Below are positions 41,180 through 52,405 of a DNA stretch of 64,000 bases, one piece after another. Source of the DNA: Nematopogon swammerdamellus (Eukaryota; Arthropoda; Insecta; Lepidoptera; Adelidae); contig OX336355.1 of assembly GCA_946902875.1 (NCBI GenBank), positions 17,951,347-18,015,346 on the forward strand. Reading direction: 5' to 3'. Numbering within the stretch: position 1 is the first letter of the stretch; each line of letters opens with the position of its first letter. The notes under the pieces were generated by a model. That model had not been told where the DNA came from. It saw only the letters and a list, made by a program, of their open reading frames with translations, and did not search any database. A program made the translations under genes and the position numbers.

Positions 41180-41790
41180 AACAGCGCATGGTAGGCGCAG
41201 AAATGAGCTGTGAAAGTTTCAACTAGCATAACGTTTTAAAAAGGCAATTAATTCCACAGGCACAGAAATTGAGTGGAAAATGTCCAACTGGCAAAAGGAT
41301 TTGGAAGCGCAAAGAATTTCACAGGCGCAGAAATGGACTGGGAAAGGTTCAACTACCAAAACGTTTTGAAAACGCAAAGGATTCCGCATTCGCAGGAATG
41401 GACGAGAAATGGCTCTAGTAGCGACACTGTTTTGGAAACGCAAATAATTCCACAAGTGCAGAAATGGACTGGGAAGGGTTCAACTACCAAAACGTTTTGG
41501 AAACCCAAAGGATTCCGCATTCGCAGGAATGGACGAGAAATGGCTCTAGTAGCGACACTGTTTTGGAAACGCAAATAATTCCACAAGTGCAGAAATGGAC
41601 TGGGATGGGTTCAACTACCAAAACGTTTTGGAAACCCAAAGGATTTCGCATTCGCAGGAATGGACTAGAAATGGCTCTAGGAGCGACATAATGTTTTGGA
41701 AACGCAAATAATTGCACAAGTGCAGAAATGGACTGGAAAATGTAGACTGTTTTGAAAATGCACACAATTAATTCCACAGTATTAAAACAG
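41180..41790. repeat. 131-bp minisatellite built from ~65-bp half units
   Basis: GGTTCAACTACCAAAACGTT recurs with 131-bp spacing (about 41345, 41476, 41607). Each unit contains two related halves (CAAAGGATTCCGCATTCGCA and CAAATAATTCCACAAGTGCA, each preceded by GTTTTGGAAA). Degenerate units flank on both sides. Open frames on both strands are repeat by-products; 131 is not a multiple of three. Confidence 0.93.
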
Positions 41791-41929
41791 TTCTCGGATA
41801 CAAGACAGCAACAAGCAAGGAGGAATCGTTGAAGCTTCTAGCGACAGTACCGTAGCTTACTTAAGCGATGGAAGAGGAACTCATGTTGCGATTGCAAAAT
41901 TATGCATGTGCTTTTTTATTCATTTTCAA

Positions 41930-42055
41930 TAATTCTGCCAACGCAGTGGAAGAGATATCAGAGGTGTATCAGTAATGTGGCACGTGGAGATAGCGACCGT
42001 CTCTGTTTACCCCACTGGGAATCGGGTGCGACTTTATGCATTTAAGTATTGTCAC
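41930..42055 (+). pseudogene. LINE RT C-terminal fragment
   Basis: GTGGAAGAGATATCAGAGGT and GTGGCACGTGGAGATAGCG match the end of the remnant at 27170-27265. Confidence 0.5.
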
Positions 42056-42620
42056 TTTATCTTCTGTTCGTGACTCAAACGCTTTAGACCCCTTGTCAGC
42101 CTGATATTAGTGGCAGCTGACATTCCTACTCGAAATTTCACGCGAGCCGAAAATAATTTTCAAGGTATCAAAATTCACCGACGTACTACACAGCTGGGGT
42201 GACGACTAGGTAAGGTCGGAAATAATCAGCGTAGTATTTCTGCAGAGAGAAGGGGCGAGGAATGGGGCGAGGGTCTGGGGAGGGGTAAGTGAGAAGGGGA
42301 GGGGTCCGTAGGGACGTCCGGCAGGAGACAGACCTTAAGGTTAATTTATAGTGAAGATTTGCTTACAGGTGTCGGGACTGTCTTGGGGAGAAGGGAGTTT
42401 CTTAGAGGTTATAAGTGCAGCTTAAGTTGGTTGGTTTTCTTGGAAAATGTTACTAGTATTATATATTTCTATAAAGGTTGACTGGAAGAAATCACTTGCA
42501 GTGATAAGTCCGCCTTTGCGCACTCCTGTATTTGGTTGTTCTACTCGTTTACTGTTCTTCTTTCCATTTTGTGCAATAAAAAGTTTATATTCTACATATT
42601 ATATTCAGTTTCTTTTAAGT
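42056..42620. other. Unassigned; purine-rich tract at 42240-42320
   Basis: GAGAGAAGGGGCGAGGAATG and GTCTGGGGAGGGGTAAGTG lie in a one-sided G/A-rich tract. 42475-42540 carries the repeat GGTTGACTGGAAGAAATCAC and GATAAGTCCGCCTTTGCGCA, found inverted at 57140-57195. Confidence 0.45.
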
Positions 42621-42624
42621 AATT

Positions 42625-42770
42625 CGCTATGGGTGGCTGAGTCAAAGGGGTCAGAGCATATTCCACGACCAACTAATATCACCTCCGAGGTGGTGCCATA
42701 CTGGAGACTTTTCTTCGGATAGCTGGCTATACTGGACTAGAGGAGAACACAGCCGAGCGGGTGCTGTGTT
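42625..42770 (-). mobile_element. S4 SINE tail half
   Basis: TATGGGTGGCTGAGTCAAAG, CCTCCGAGGTGGTGCCATAC and ACTAGAGGAGAACACAGCCG. Confidence 0.85.
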
Positions 42771-42982
42771 TTTAAAACTCAGACATTATGGTATGTCTTT
42801 GACTTGTCTCAGAAAATACTAAGTGTAGAATGGCTAATCGTGAACGTAGTAAAATCCGACCTAGTAAAGATTAAAGAAATATCATACCCCACGTTACGTT
42901 TTTAATATTTCATAGGAATTTTTATTTTTTAAAATTCTAACTCAAATTTCAATGTAACCGACATTTTCATGTCTGACTTATA

Positions 42983-43025
42983 CACACACACACACACCCT
43001 CACACACACACACACACACACACAT
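42983..43025. repeat. (CA)n microsatellite
   Basis: Two CA runs separated by CCCT, at the tail of a minus-strand S3 copy. Confidence 0.9.
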
Positions 43026-43200
43026 ACCGCACGCTGTATACCGACAATCGGAGTAAGCAGAGTAATCGTTATTGTGCCGCAAGGACTCAGGATTACAGCA
43101 CAACACCGACCACCACGTTAAGCAAAGTATTCGGACAAGATAACCTATCAAGCAAATAAGGCACGAAGACCCACCTGCCGCATGACTCGGTGGAAGGACT
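43026..43200 (-). mobile_element. S3 SINE, head missing
   Basis: CACGCTGTATACCGACAATC to CTGCCGCATGACTCGGTGGA. Confidence 0.85.
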
Positions 43201-43424
43201 TGAATTATCTTTAGAATTACTGCAGAAATAAAAGTCCCGAATATTCACTCACAACAAGAAACAATAACGAGTTCCTAATTTAAAATATAACGAAAATTGC
43301 CATAAACCATTAACATACATACAGATAACTCCGCAGCCTGCTCCCCAAGGGGTTTGACACCTGACAGCTCTGGCGGATCCTGCGCCTCCTCCTACGCTCC
43401 TTTCGGAAACGGCTCGGGTTGACT

Positions 43425-43660
43425 CGGCTCGAAAGCGAACCAACTGAATCCGATATTCGTTTGGTCGTTTATGTAATTTGGTGGCTCAGTGGTATAAGAG
43501 TGTAGGGTTTTTATTTTTTCGATCTCGACCATGAGTTCGTGTCCCTTTTGTTAAAATTTGTTTTGTGTTGTTTTTAAGCAATGTTAAAGTGTTAAAATTA
43601 TGTAATGGTTATTTTTTTTTTTATAACCACCTAAGAAAGCTTTATTTTCGGAAATACAAA
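43425..43660 (+). mobile_element. S5 element with tRNA-like core
   Basis: AAAGCGAACCAACTGAATCC, TGGTGGCTCAGTGGTATAAG, GAGTTCGTGTCCC, AAGCAATGTTAAAGTG and ATTTTCGGAAATAC. No outer TIR. Confidence 0.75.
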
Positions 43661-44193
43661 CGTAACAAAAACGACATGCGCCGCCTCAATATTAGGTTAG
43701 GGTTAATATCTCTATATTAACCCTGGTTATTTTTTTTAAACCACCAAAACATCACTGATACATACCACACAACATGAGGTCGTGAAAGACCTGCTTGAGG
43801 TCTTTCAGGAGGCGGACCGCTCCCCAAGGCGCCGCCGCGCCGGCCAGTTCAGGATAAAGTATTAACCGTCCCCCTGGGTACACTCCTCCAAACAAGATTT
43901 GTCCGTCAGCCAAATGGCGGAGGTATTTAGCTGACCGGCCGGCGGTGCCCCCCTTGCAATCAGGAGCGGACGATTTTTATAAGATACGTGCTGATAGAAT
44001 ACTAATGTCATTTCGTTTGGTCGTGCTGGAGGGAAGACTGTCAAGTGTGGATGCGAGGCGGGAATTTTAGATCAATACAGCGAAGTGTTATGGTCAGTTC
44101 TGTCAAACACCGATCATTTGAACTTACCTATCAGATAGGTTTATTCACACCTATGGATGAATAAGTATAATAAAGTTTTCCTTGTATAAACCT
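43661..44193. other. Unassigned; small hairpins
   Basis: GAAAGACCTG and its near-complement AGGTCTTTC at about 43785-43810 form a short stem; GGGTTAATAT/ATATTAACCC is another at about 43701-43726. 43800-44040 is moderately GC-rich but shows no recognised protein. Confidence 0.4.
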
Positions 44194-44198
44194 GTAAA

Positions 44199-44225
44199 CC
44201 TAACCTAACCTAACCTAACCTAACC
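44199..44225. repeat. Interstitial telomere-like (CCTAA)5
   Basis: Five CCTAA units in register, the complement of the insect TTAGG telomere repeat. Too short for a chromosome end; likely an interstitial remnant. Confidence 0.8.
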
Positions 44226-44391
44226 CAGACGCTTTTTTGGGACTGGAGTGAATTGAGATGGTGTAACGATGACAGTGCTGCATAGTTGGCTGACGATCGA
44301 GTAACTATTACCTAATCTGTGGCTTAGTGGACTCAGTGGTCAATAATAAAATAACTTACTATTGTTTTTCAATGTTTTTATGTTGAAAATT

Positions 44392-44715
44392 TTACCGTGT
44401 GGGGTAGGTACTTAAAAAGAATAGCCCCACTGCATCTCTCCCCGTACATGTAGTAACAGGCGACTAAGGGATATGGACAAGATGCCGTGCGACAGGAGAG
44501 CCACCTCTCACCCTGGCACGGTCCTTCCACCGAGTCATGCAGCAGGTGGGTCTTCGTGTCTTACTTGCTGCTTGATAGAGTTATCTTGACCTAATACTTT
44601 GCTAAATGTCGTGGTCGGTGTTATGAGGTAATTTCAAGGGTACTTGCAGCACAACACCGATTACTCTCCTTACCCCGATTGTCGGGACACAGCGTGTGGT
44701 ATGTATGTATATTTA
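44392..44715 (+). mobile_element. S3 SINE, full length
   Basis: TACCGTGTGGGGTAGGTACT to ATTGTCGGGACACAGCGTG and (TATG)n. Confidence 0.9.
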
Positions 44716-45545
44716 TTGTTTTTATTGGAATTGAACTTAGCTCGATAGAAAAAAATCGCGAAAATCGGTTTATTTGTTCAGGTATATATTTCCGTATAGT
44801 CATATTGTATGAAAAATCATAAATTTCTTTTATGATTTTTCATAAAATTGGACACATTTTGTATTCAAAACACCGGAAAAAATCGCGTCCTTTTCCAATA
44901 TCGTGAACTCTTGGTCAGCTATAATGTAAGATAGACAACTGGGAATAGGTTGATTTCGAAAAAAAAACAAAATTTGCTTCATAGTTTCCGTTAAGTATAT
45001 GAAAATACGTGTTGTTAATTTTTTTAATAAATAAATAATGTTATAGTAGCTCTATAAATTTCCTATGTGTTTATGAAAGTAATCGTTTGAAAAATATTTC
45101 TCAAATAACCTTATTTTTGAATTCCATTAAAAAAAAGATACTTATAACTGAAGCTTTCAAAATTCACTATCTCCCTAACACCGTACATATACATAATATT
45201 TGTGTATTTTCATTAATATAAAATCCCAATATATTATATCCACGAATTTAACATAACATAACACGCAAATCATCATTCTATATATTCCTAGCTACAACGT
45301 CCATCGCCCCAGTGGTTCGACCCCCAATTTTTACGGGAAAAAAATGACCAATCTCACAGATATATCTTTTAGCTGGAATGACTAATGGTCCTCGTGCGTT
45401 TAGCAAACTGTTTCTCATATCGCGTACGGAAGTGGAAAATTGTCTCATCTGTAACTATGACAGTAGGATTTAGCGGAGATTGCGGTTAGATTTTGTATGA
45501 ATAAGATTTACGTAAACTGCATTTTGACCGTAGAGTAGGTACCCA
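44716..45545. other. AT-rich unique stretch
   Basis: AATTTCTTTTATGATTTTTCAT near 44820 is a local palindrome. No gene supported. Confidence 0.4.
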
Positions 45546-45547
45546 TC

Positions 45548-45770
45548 TTTTTTTTATGGAAACTGACACGGTTGGCTACATCACCTACAACATCCGTGAT
45601 GTCAGCCCATAACACCGGGTGAACTTGGTGCCACGTCAGTGCTTCCCTTCGGTTGTGCCGGCTACACTGAACTGGACGGAAAACACAAACTATTTACATA
45701 GCCGTTTCGACCGACCTTTCATTCAGTGCGGTGGTACCAACCCGGGCGGGTTACGCCCTACCCTACTCAT
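45548..45770 (-). mobile_element. S1/S2 SINE, head missing
   Basis: T-run, ATGGAAACTGACACGGTTGG to CCAACCCGGGCGGGTTACGC. Confidence 0.85.
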
Positions 45771-45784
45771 ATTAGTTTTTTTTT

Positions 45785-46040
45785 TAGAGTCACCCATAAG
45801 GTTTCTATCGACGCCCATGGACATTTGGTCGTACGCGGAGGTTGCGAATGCCAAGCCGGCCTGACAGATGCCTATTCACGCCTCTCTTGAAGGACCCGAG
45901 ACTATACTTGGAGGGAAATATGTGGGCAGGGAGAGCGTTCCAGAGTTTACCAGCGAAAGATCCGCAGAAACGATTGGTACGCATCCGCGGTAAGTCCAGC
46001 GTATAGGGATGCAATCCTGCCCAGTGCGTGTGGTGCGTAG
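45785..46040 (-). mobile_element. LD LINE 3' end with coding remnant
   Basis: The minus strand reads LWNALPAHIFPSKYSLGSF then GRLGIRNLRVRPNVHGRR, open to the LD stop region. It abuts the preceding SINE. Confidence 0.85.
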
Positions 46041-46107
46041 GAGGGCCTACATATGAAAGTGTAGGTATATTTATTATATAACTTTCGGAAAAAAACTGGG
46101 TAAATTA

Positions 46108-46400
46108 CTTATCGAGGCGTCTGGAGACAAAGTGCGGCTAGTTTCTTTAGGCAGAAAATCAACCTAGCAGTACAGAGAGGGAATGCGGATTCCATCATGG
46201 GGACTTTTCCAGCAGTCCCCGTTTTGGAAGAATATTTAATTTGATAGTTTTTTCTTAATTTAGTTATATGTTTGTTATTGTTAAAATTGTTTGTTCTTCG
46301 TGGCGAAATAAATACACATCTATATCTATAGTAAAAAAAATTGAAAACAAATAGAATAAGATTTATAGAATAATACAATTTACTAAATAAATAAAAATTA
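46108..46400 (+). pseudogene. LINE C-terminal remnant plus 3' UTR
   Basis: The plus strand reads QKINLAVQRGNADSIMGTF and ends VLEEYLI before a stop, the C-terminal signature of a Jockey/I-like LINE. An AT-rich UTR follows. An in-frame TAG interrupts it upstream. Confidence 0.65.
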
Positions 46401-46477
46401 CCTAACAAACATGAAAATAACTATCCAAAGGGGTGTTTTCGACATTTTCCAGAATACTTGTGGCTTTACCCGACTAT

Positions 46478-46803
46478 TTTATGGAAACTGAAACTGTTGG
46501 CTACATCACCTACGACACCCGTGATGTCAGCCCATAGCACCTTGGTTACCTGGGCACCATGTCAGCGCTTCCCTTCGGTCGTGCCGGCTACACTGAACTG
46601 GACGGTAAACACGAACTATTTGCATAGCCTCTTCGACCGATGTTTCATTCAGTGCGGTCGTACTGAACCGTTCGGGTCATCCGAGCCACAGTCAACTTCA
46701 ACGGTCGAAAGGTCGCCCATCCAAGTTCTGACCGCGCCCGCGTGTGCTTAAGATCGCGAGCGGCTGTCGATCGATCGCACCACTGCGCTACCTAGGCTGA
46801 CAT
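46478..46803 (-). mobile_element. S1 SINE with full but diverged head
   Basis: TTTATGGAAACTGAAACTGT at the tail; GGTCGCCCATCCAAGTTCTG (5S-like) and ACCACTGCGCTACCTAGGCT (A-box) at the head. The central domain is partly deleted. Confidence 0.85.
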
Positions 46804-47136
46804 TCACACACACATTCATAAAACATTCACACAACTTCGACGTATGCCAAACTCCTTTAGATCGAACACAAAAGAATTCCTTCTCCACCTCAATCGAAAC
46901 TGTAGGAACGGGAAAACTACATAAAATTAGCAACACAAAGGACCCAAGTTTCCTTAACTAGCCGGCTGCCAGCTATTGAAAGGAGAGTGAAAATAATAGT
47001 TATTTACTATAATCATTGTAGGGACGCATGATTGCAACCCCTGCGCGATCGAGTTCGAACTGTTACGTTAATTCTAGCTATGTATAATATACATGTACAT
47101 GCAATGCATAGTCTTTTCTGGTCTATAAAATTTTTA

Positions 47137-47522
47137 TTTTATGGAAACTGACACGGTTGGCTCCATCACCTATAACATCCGTGATGTCAGCCCATAACAC
47201 CGGGTGAACTAGGTGCCATGTCAGTACTTCCCTTCGGTCGTGTCGGCTATGCTGAACTGGACGGAAAACACAAACTATTTACATCGCCGTTTCGACCGAG
47301 CGACGTTTCATTTAGTGTGGTGGTATCAACCCGGGCGGGTTGAACCCTACCACTAAGTAAGGTAAGAAGGGAAGGGACCTACAGTTTTACGTGGAATCCG
47401 AACCACGGTCAGCCTCCAATGGTCGAGCGGTGACTCATCGAAGTACTGACCGGCCCAGCGTTGCTTAACAATCAATAGCAACAGTCGACTGTCTGCACCA
47501 CTGAGCTATCGAAGCTGACAAA
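47137..47522 (-). mobile_element. S1 SINE, full length
   Basis: ATGGAAACTGACACGGTTGG tail; GGAATCCGAACCACGG (B-box); CGAAGTACTGACCGGCCCAG (5S-like); CACCACTGAGCTATCGAAGC (A-box). Confidence 0.9.
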
Positions 47523-47539
47523 ATACTATCTCTACAATC

Positions 47540-49205
47540 TCAATTTTTTTGAGAACGCAACATTTGGCATATTTTCACCTACGAGTAGGTGTCTAACGAT
47601 GCCCATGAGTATTCTGTGATGCACGGGGATTACGAATTCCGTGCCGGCCTGACAGGAGCCTTTTCACGCCGCTTTAAAAAAAACCAGGCTCTGTACTTGG
47701 GAGGAAATAGATGAGCAGGGAGTGCGTTCCATATGTTCCCGGTTCTGTGAATAAAAGACCTACAGAACCGGTTGTTGCGCTCCGCGGCAGGTCGATTGTA
47801 TAGGGCATCTCCTGCCCAGTACGCGTAGAACGTAGGTGGAATGGGGACGACGGAATCGCGTTAAACAGCTCCTCCGAACACTCCCCGTGAAAAAGACGAT
47901 AGAACACACTTAGGGAGCCGACGTCCCAACGGAGTTGCAGCGGTTCTAAGTCGCGGGACACCACGGGGTCATCCACGAGTCGCACGGCACGACGCTGGAT
48001 TGAGTCTAGCGGCGCAAGCTGATATTTAGATGAGCCATCCCGCAAGTGCGAGCAGTACTCCAAGCAGGACCTAACCTGTGTTTTATACAACGTCAGTTTT
48101 TGGCCCGGCGTGAAGTACTGCCGCACCTTGTTCAGTATGCCCAGCTTTTTTGACCTTGGCTTTGCGACAGTTCGATACCGAGGACCCCGAGATGGTCGCT
48201 TAATTTCAGCGACGTGTTTTGGAAGGAAGGAGCTAGCGTGAACGCCGTTCTCTTAGCACTGAACGCACACACTTGTGTCTTCGATGCGTTGAACACCACC
48301 AAGTTGCTTCGGCCCCATTCGGCAATAGACTGGAGGCTTTGCTCGAGTTCAAACACAAGTGCTTTTCTCGTCCACAACGTTCCGTCCGCCTGAAGAGTGA
48401 CTGATGTAGGATCCGTGAGCCGTACTGTCGTCTGCATAACAATGTATATTGTCGAGTGGAAGAACATCATTGATATTCAGAAGAAACAGCGTGGGAGACA
48501 ACACAGAACCCAGGTACACCGGCATTCACTGATATGGCGTCCGACGAGCGGCCGTCCACGAGAACGTGAATGCTACGCCCATGTAGGAAGTCGGTGACTC
48601 AGTAACAAAGGCCAGAGGAGGATTCCGTACGCCGGCAGCTTGCCCAGAAGCGCTTTATGCCAGACCCGGTGAAATGCCTTAGAAATATCGAGTCCAATTG
48701 CCAAGGATTCACCGTACCCTTCAAGCTCTTCCCCCAAAAGGTGAGTGACGTACGCTGGGAGATCACCAGCTGATCGGTTTGGCAGGAAGCCAAACATTTT
48801 CAACACCAATGCAGGCACTCTGTCCGGTCCACTCGCTTCCCTGACGTCCAGAGCAAGAAGCTCCTTCCGCACAGTTCTCTATCGGAACTGTGCTTCTGGC
48901 ATGGAATTCTTACAGCTGGATATGGATGAAGTAGAAGCTCCCCCATCATCCAGGTGAGAATTTCTCGCAAAAAGAGAAACCAGAAGGTCAGCTTTATCTT
49001 TTGCGGAGTGAGCGAGTGATCCTCCAGTGCGCTGTAGAGGTGGAAGTGAGGAGCGGCTGAAATTCGACTCGACAGATTTGGCGATAGACCAGAATCACGG
49101 CTCCCCGTTGGGTGCCGGTTCAGCCTATCGGGAATTCTGCCGATATGCTCAAATTTAGCCCTGGCGATAGCCCTCTTGCAGGATCTAGAGAAGCGGTTGT
49201 AGTTC
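47540..49205 (-). pseudogene. LD LINE reverse transcriptase, longest copy (CR1/Jockey-like)
   Basis: A 5'-truncated, frameshifted LINE. In minus-strand order: SIAKSVESNFSRS at about 49080; GPDRVPALVLKMF at about 48800; motif A IGLDISKAFHRVWHK at about 48690; YADD at 48438-48427 in a shifted frame; the thumb region NLVVFNASKTQVCAFS at about 48290; then RSCLEYCSHLRDGSSKYQL, QRRAVRLVD and YRLFHGECSEELFNA. The 3' end matches the short LD copies elsewhere. At least two frame changes and a deletion in the palm between motif A and YADD are evident. The motif A Asp (GLDIS) and the YADD Asp pair are still readable, but the gene is dead. This copy identifies what the many ~150-bp LD fragments are. Confidence 0.85.
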
Positions 49206-49469
49206 TAGTGTATTATTACATTACCTTCATACTTAAGGACATCCTCTTTAACCTATTTTAATATTAATGCAATATTGTAAGAGGCAAAGCATAATTTTCA
49301 ACACTTATTTTCGCTCCAACAAGCCAACCACAAATACACGTTTTGAGGACGATGGGCACGCAAAAACGATGTTACACGAATTTGTTACTGTGTCTTTCAT
49401 AGATGAGCATACGTGTAGCATATTCCGGTTTTTATTTTATTTTTATCCAAACTGGGTTTAGAGCGGCGG
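49206..49469. other. Unique stretch
   Basis: No supportable feature; a 64-codon plus-strand frame (49267-49461) is unrecognised. Confidence 0.35.
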
Positions 49470-49868
49470 GTGGTCGGCGCGGTCTTGGCTCGGACTCTTG
49501 ATATCAAGGTTCGAGGTTCTAATCCCGCCGATGTGCACCAATAAGTTTTTTCTGACGGAAACATTTACGTGCATAGCATACCTACACCTGCTGCTTCACC
49601 GTTCGGAACAGGTGTAAAACTGTAGGTCCCTTGCCCCATACTAGGTGGTAGGCTCAAATTGTAGCCGACTGGGTTTGTACCACCGTACTGGACGTAAAAT
49701 GGTCGCATAGCAGCCTCAACTGTTTTCTCCACCAGTTCAGCAAAGCCAGCAATCTAAAATTGGAATCTCCGGTATGGCTCCCATCTTCTCGGAGGTGATA
49801 TTGGATGGTCGGAGTATGTGCTCTGGCCTGGCCCCTCTGACTCAGCTACCCATACCGAAGTACATAAA
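49470..49868 (+). mobile_element. S4 SINE, full length
   Basis: tRNA-like head GGTGGTCGGCGCGGTCTTGG with B-box GAGGTTCTAATCCCG; the ACACCTGCTGCTTCACCGTT linker; central GACTGGGTTTGTACCACCGT; tail through CAGCTACCCATACCG. Confidence 0.9.
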
Positions 49869-49904
49869 GATAGGTATTTAGTTTAAACATTTTCAATTCA
49901 AAAC

Positions 49905-50030
49905 TTTTTTTAAGAAACCTGACATGGATGGTTACTTAATCATCCCATTATACATAGGTCCCATACTAAGTGCCATGTCAGTGTTAATCTTTTGTGGCAC
50001 GACCTGAACTGGAAGGAAAATACGTTGGAC
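49905..50030 (-). mobile_element. S1/S2 SINE, diverged fragment
   Basis: AAGAAACCTGACATGGATGG, AGTGCCATGTCAGTG and GCACGACCTGAACTGGAAGG. Confidence 0.5.
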
Positions 50031-50374
50031 GTTTTTTCACAGTGGCTTAAACTTTATAAATTATTCTTTAACATACGACTACCTACAAAGAAATTAGCGC
50101 AAAAAATATAGGTTGCAAAAAACGTGTGCAAATTTATTATTGAAAAATAATTCCTATGTTCCTCGGCATAAAAGTCTAAGTTGCAACGGGCAAAAAAACA
50201 TAACACTCGTTCTTGCTAGGATGCGCCTGCGGTTTCGAAGGCGATGATTTGAGGCCGTTCGCTGAAGTTGTATCGATCGTAACAGGGGTTCTCAACCTTT
50301 GTGTCACACGGTGTTACATGAGTTGTAACACTTTTTTTATTCAACCAAAATTGATTCTTCCCGTGACACTTCGC

Positions 50375-50503
50375 TTTCAAGAGAGGCGTGAATAGGCATC
50401 TGTCAGGCCGGCATGGCATTTGCAACCCCCGCATGCGACCGAAAGTCCACGGGCGTCGTTAAACACCTTATGGGTGGCTCGGCGCTACATGCCGCGCTTA
50501 ATA
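50375..50503 (+). mobile_element. LD LINE 3' end
   Basis: TTTCAAGAGAGGCGTGAATA, GTCCACGGGCGTCGTTAAAC and TGGGTGGCTCGGCGCTACAT. Confidence 0.85.
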
Positions 50504-51125
50504 TAAAAAAACTGAACAATTTTCGATCTGTAAACTTTGAGGAAATATTATATAGAGCCAGCGCTCCAAAGAAATATAGCTGCTAAATATGTTCGAGCGG
50601 CTGAGGTATGGGGTAAGATAGCGGGGAGGCGAAGCGCAGAGCACAACGGGAGAGAGGCAAGGGGTAGGGAGAACGATCGCACTCGTGCGTCGTCGGTGTG
50701 CGTGTGGTGCATATTGTCTTTTCATTCTAACACTTCATCTCCAGATTCGCCATCGCACCTTCGACTAGCTAGTAGCTATATATCATTATACCACACATTA
50801 ACACACACGTGGGCATTATTGCTGGCGACGACGACTGCGTGCTGCGGCCGCTCGCGCTCGACTAAGAGACGTGTGGACCGTGGACCGCAACTTGTTGGAA
50901 CATGTTAGTTGGCCGAGTGATTGATCTAGTACGCTAGTACATAAAATATCTTTGCCTGTAAATGTTTTTGTAGAAAAAATTTCAGCACATTTTTAATGAA
51001 AGAAATATTTGGGTGGCTTGGTGCTACATGTCGCGCTTACTGTAAAGAAAACTGAAACATTTTCAACCTGTAAATGTTTTTATTGATGTCAAACTTTTAA
51101 TTTTCAGCACATTTGTACATTCCGT
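50504..51125. other. Unassigned; CpG-rich patch at 50590-50720
   Basis: GCGGGGAGGCGAAGCGCAGA and ACTCGTGCGTCGTCGGTGTG are less AT-rich. A 123-codon plus-strand frame (50537-50908) spans repeat and unique DNA and shows no recognisable domain. A small LD scrap is at 51010-51042. Confidence 0.35.
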
Positions 51126-51452
51126 GTGCGGCCGGTGCTTTAAAAGAATAGCCCCACTGCATCTCTCCCCGTGTATGTCGTAAAAGGCGACTAAGGGATA
51201 TGATTCCCTTCTTATATTACTAGGTGGTAGGGTTTAACCCGTCCGGGTTGGTACCACCGCACTGAATGAAAGGTCGGTCGAAACGGCTATGTAAATAGTT
51301 TGTGTTTTCCGTCCAGTTCAGTGTACCCGGCACGACCGAAGGGAAGCACTGACATGGCACCAAGTTCACACGGTGTTATGGGCTGACATCACGGATGTTG
51401 TAGGTGATGTAACAATGTCAGATGCCAACCATGTCAGTTTCCATAAAAAAAA
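51126..51452 (+). mobile_element. S2 SINE, full length
   Basis: TGTGCGGCCGGTGCTTTAAA head to ACCATGTCAGTTTCCATAAA. A short CAATGTCAGATGC insertion sits in the tail. Confidence 0.9.
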
Positions 51453-52085
51453 ATAAAGGATTTTTTTATTACTTTTTTTTGTGCAAATTAAAAAAAACTA
51501 TACGAGCATAGTACCTACCTTTAAAACAAAAATAAATTATTCAATAAATTTTAAAGGCATTTTCGCAATAAAGAAGGATGGAATCTGGCGCTGAAAAAAT
51601 ATGATTATTTCTGAAATTAACTTTTTCTTTTTTAATAAATCGATATATTTTATATAAGGAACGCAGTACTTTAAACAGTAAACCCAGGGACCACAATGCG
51701 TATGCAAACCACAGATTGAGAACCACTGAGTTAGAATAGCCAATTAGAGCAATGAACCGGTCGAATATACTGTTAGAGGAAGTGAGGGTACGTTGGGACA
51801 TGCGAACCGGATGCAGGCAAATATATGCATTAAATTATTACGTAATTTTATTTAATATAATTTATAAATCAATCAATCGTCGTCAATACATAATATAAAA
51901 CGAAATGAAAATGTAGCTTAGAAACTTAAGAGCATTAAATAAAATGTGATGTCTGCCTGTCTGTCTGTCTGTTCCGCAGATTTATGTAACGCGTTTGCAC
52001 AGGGCACAAAAAGGTTTTTTTTTTGTAAATAGAATTTTCAATTGCGGAAGAAAAAAACAATATGTATTCCGAATTTAAATTGTAT
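51453..52085. other. AT-rich stretch; hAT-like end at about 51720
   Basis: GATTGAGAACCACTG near 51714 looks like a hAT right terminus; CAGGGGTTCTCAACC near 50285 is a possible left partner 1.4 kb away, but flanking bases do not form a duplication. (GTCT)n at 51955. Confidence 0.4.
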
Positions 52086-52148
52086 TTTTTATGGAAACAG
52101 ACACACCCTACCCAACACCCGTGATGTGAGCCCATAACACCTCGGTAA
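52086..52148 (-). mobile_element. S1/S2 SINE tail fragment
   Basis: ATGGAAACAGACACACCCT, CCGTGATGTGAGCCCATAAC and ACCTCGGTAA. Confidence 0.65.
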
Positions 52149-52149
52149 G

Positions 52150-52405
52150 CCATCGGTTCTCAAAATCGTTTCTTTGTCGCACAGCTAGTGTGTGGAACAG
52201 TCTTTCGGCGAGTATGTTTCCCGAATGCTTTAACTTGGGTATCTTTAAACGTCGTATAATCGGGCTAGACAGCCTAGCAACAGTCCGCAAATCTGCTGGC
52301 ATAGCGCCTCACTGAGCGTGTTTTCGCGAGGAGAGGTGTTTTTGGCTCTGTCGACTGTACCATTGGTCCCTCGACAAAGCTACCTATGTTGGTTTACATA
52401 AAAAC
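52150..52405 (+). mobile_element. LE LINE 3' end with coding remnant
   Basis: The plus strand has the VWNSL-type C-terminal codons (GTGTGTGGAACAGTCTTTCG), then CGCAAATCTGCTGGCATAGC and GTCGACTGTACCATTGGTCC. Confidence 0.8.

Noticed and set aside
44199..44225. Chromosome end
   Set aside because: Only five CCTAA units, embedded in ordinary sequence on both sides.
50285..51729. Single large hAT element between CAGGGGTTCTCAACC and GATTGAGAACCACTG
   Set aside because: No matching 8-bp flanks and several other insertions between them; the two ends probably belong to different elements.
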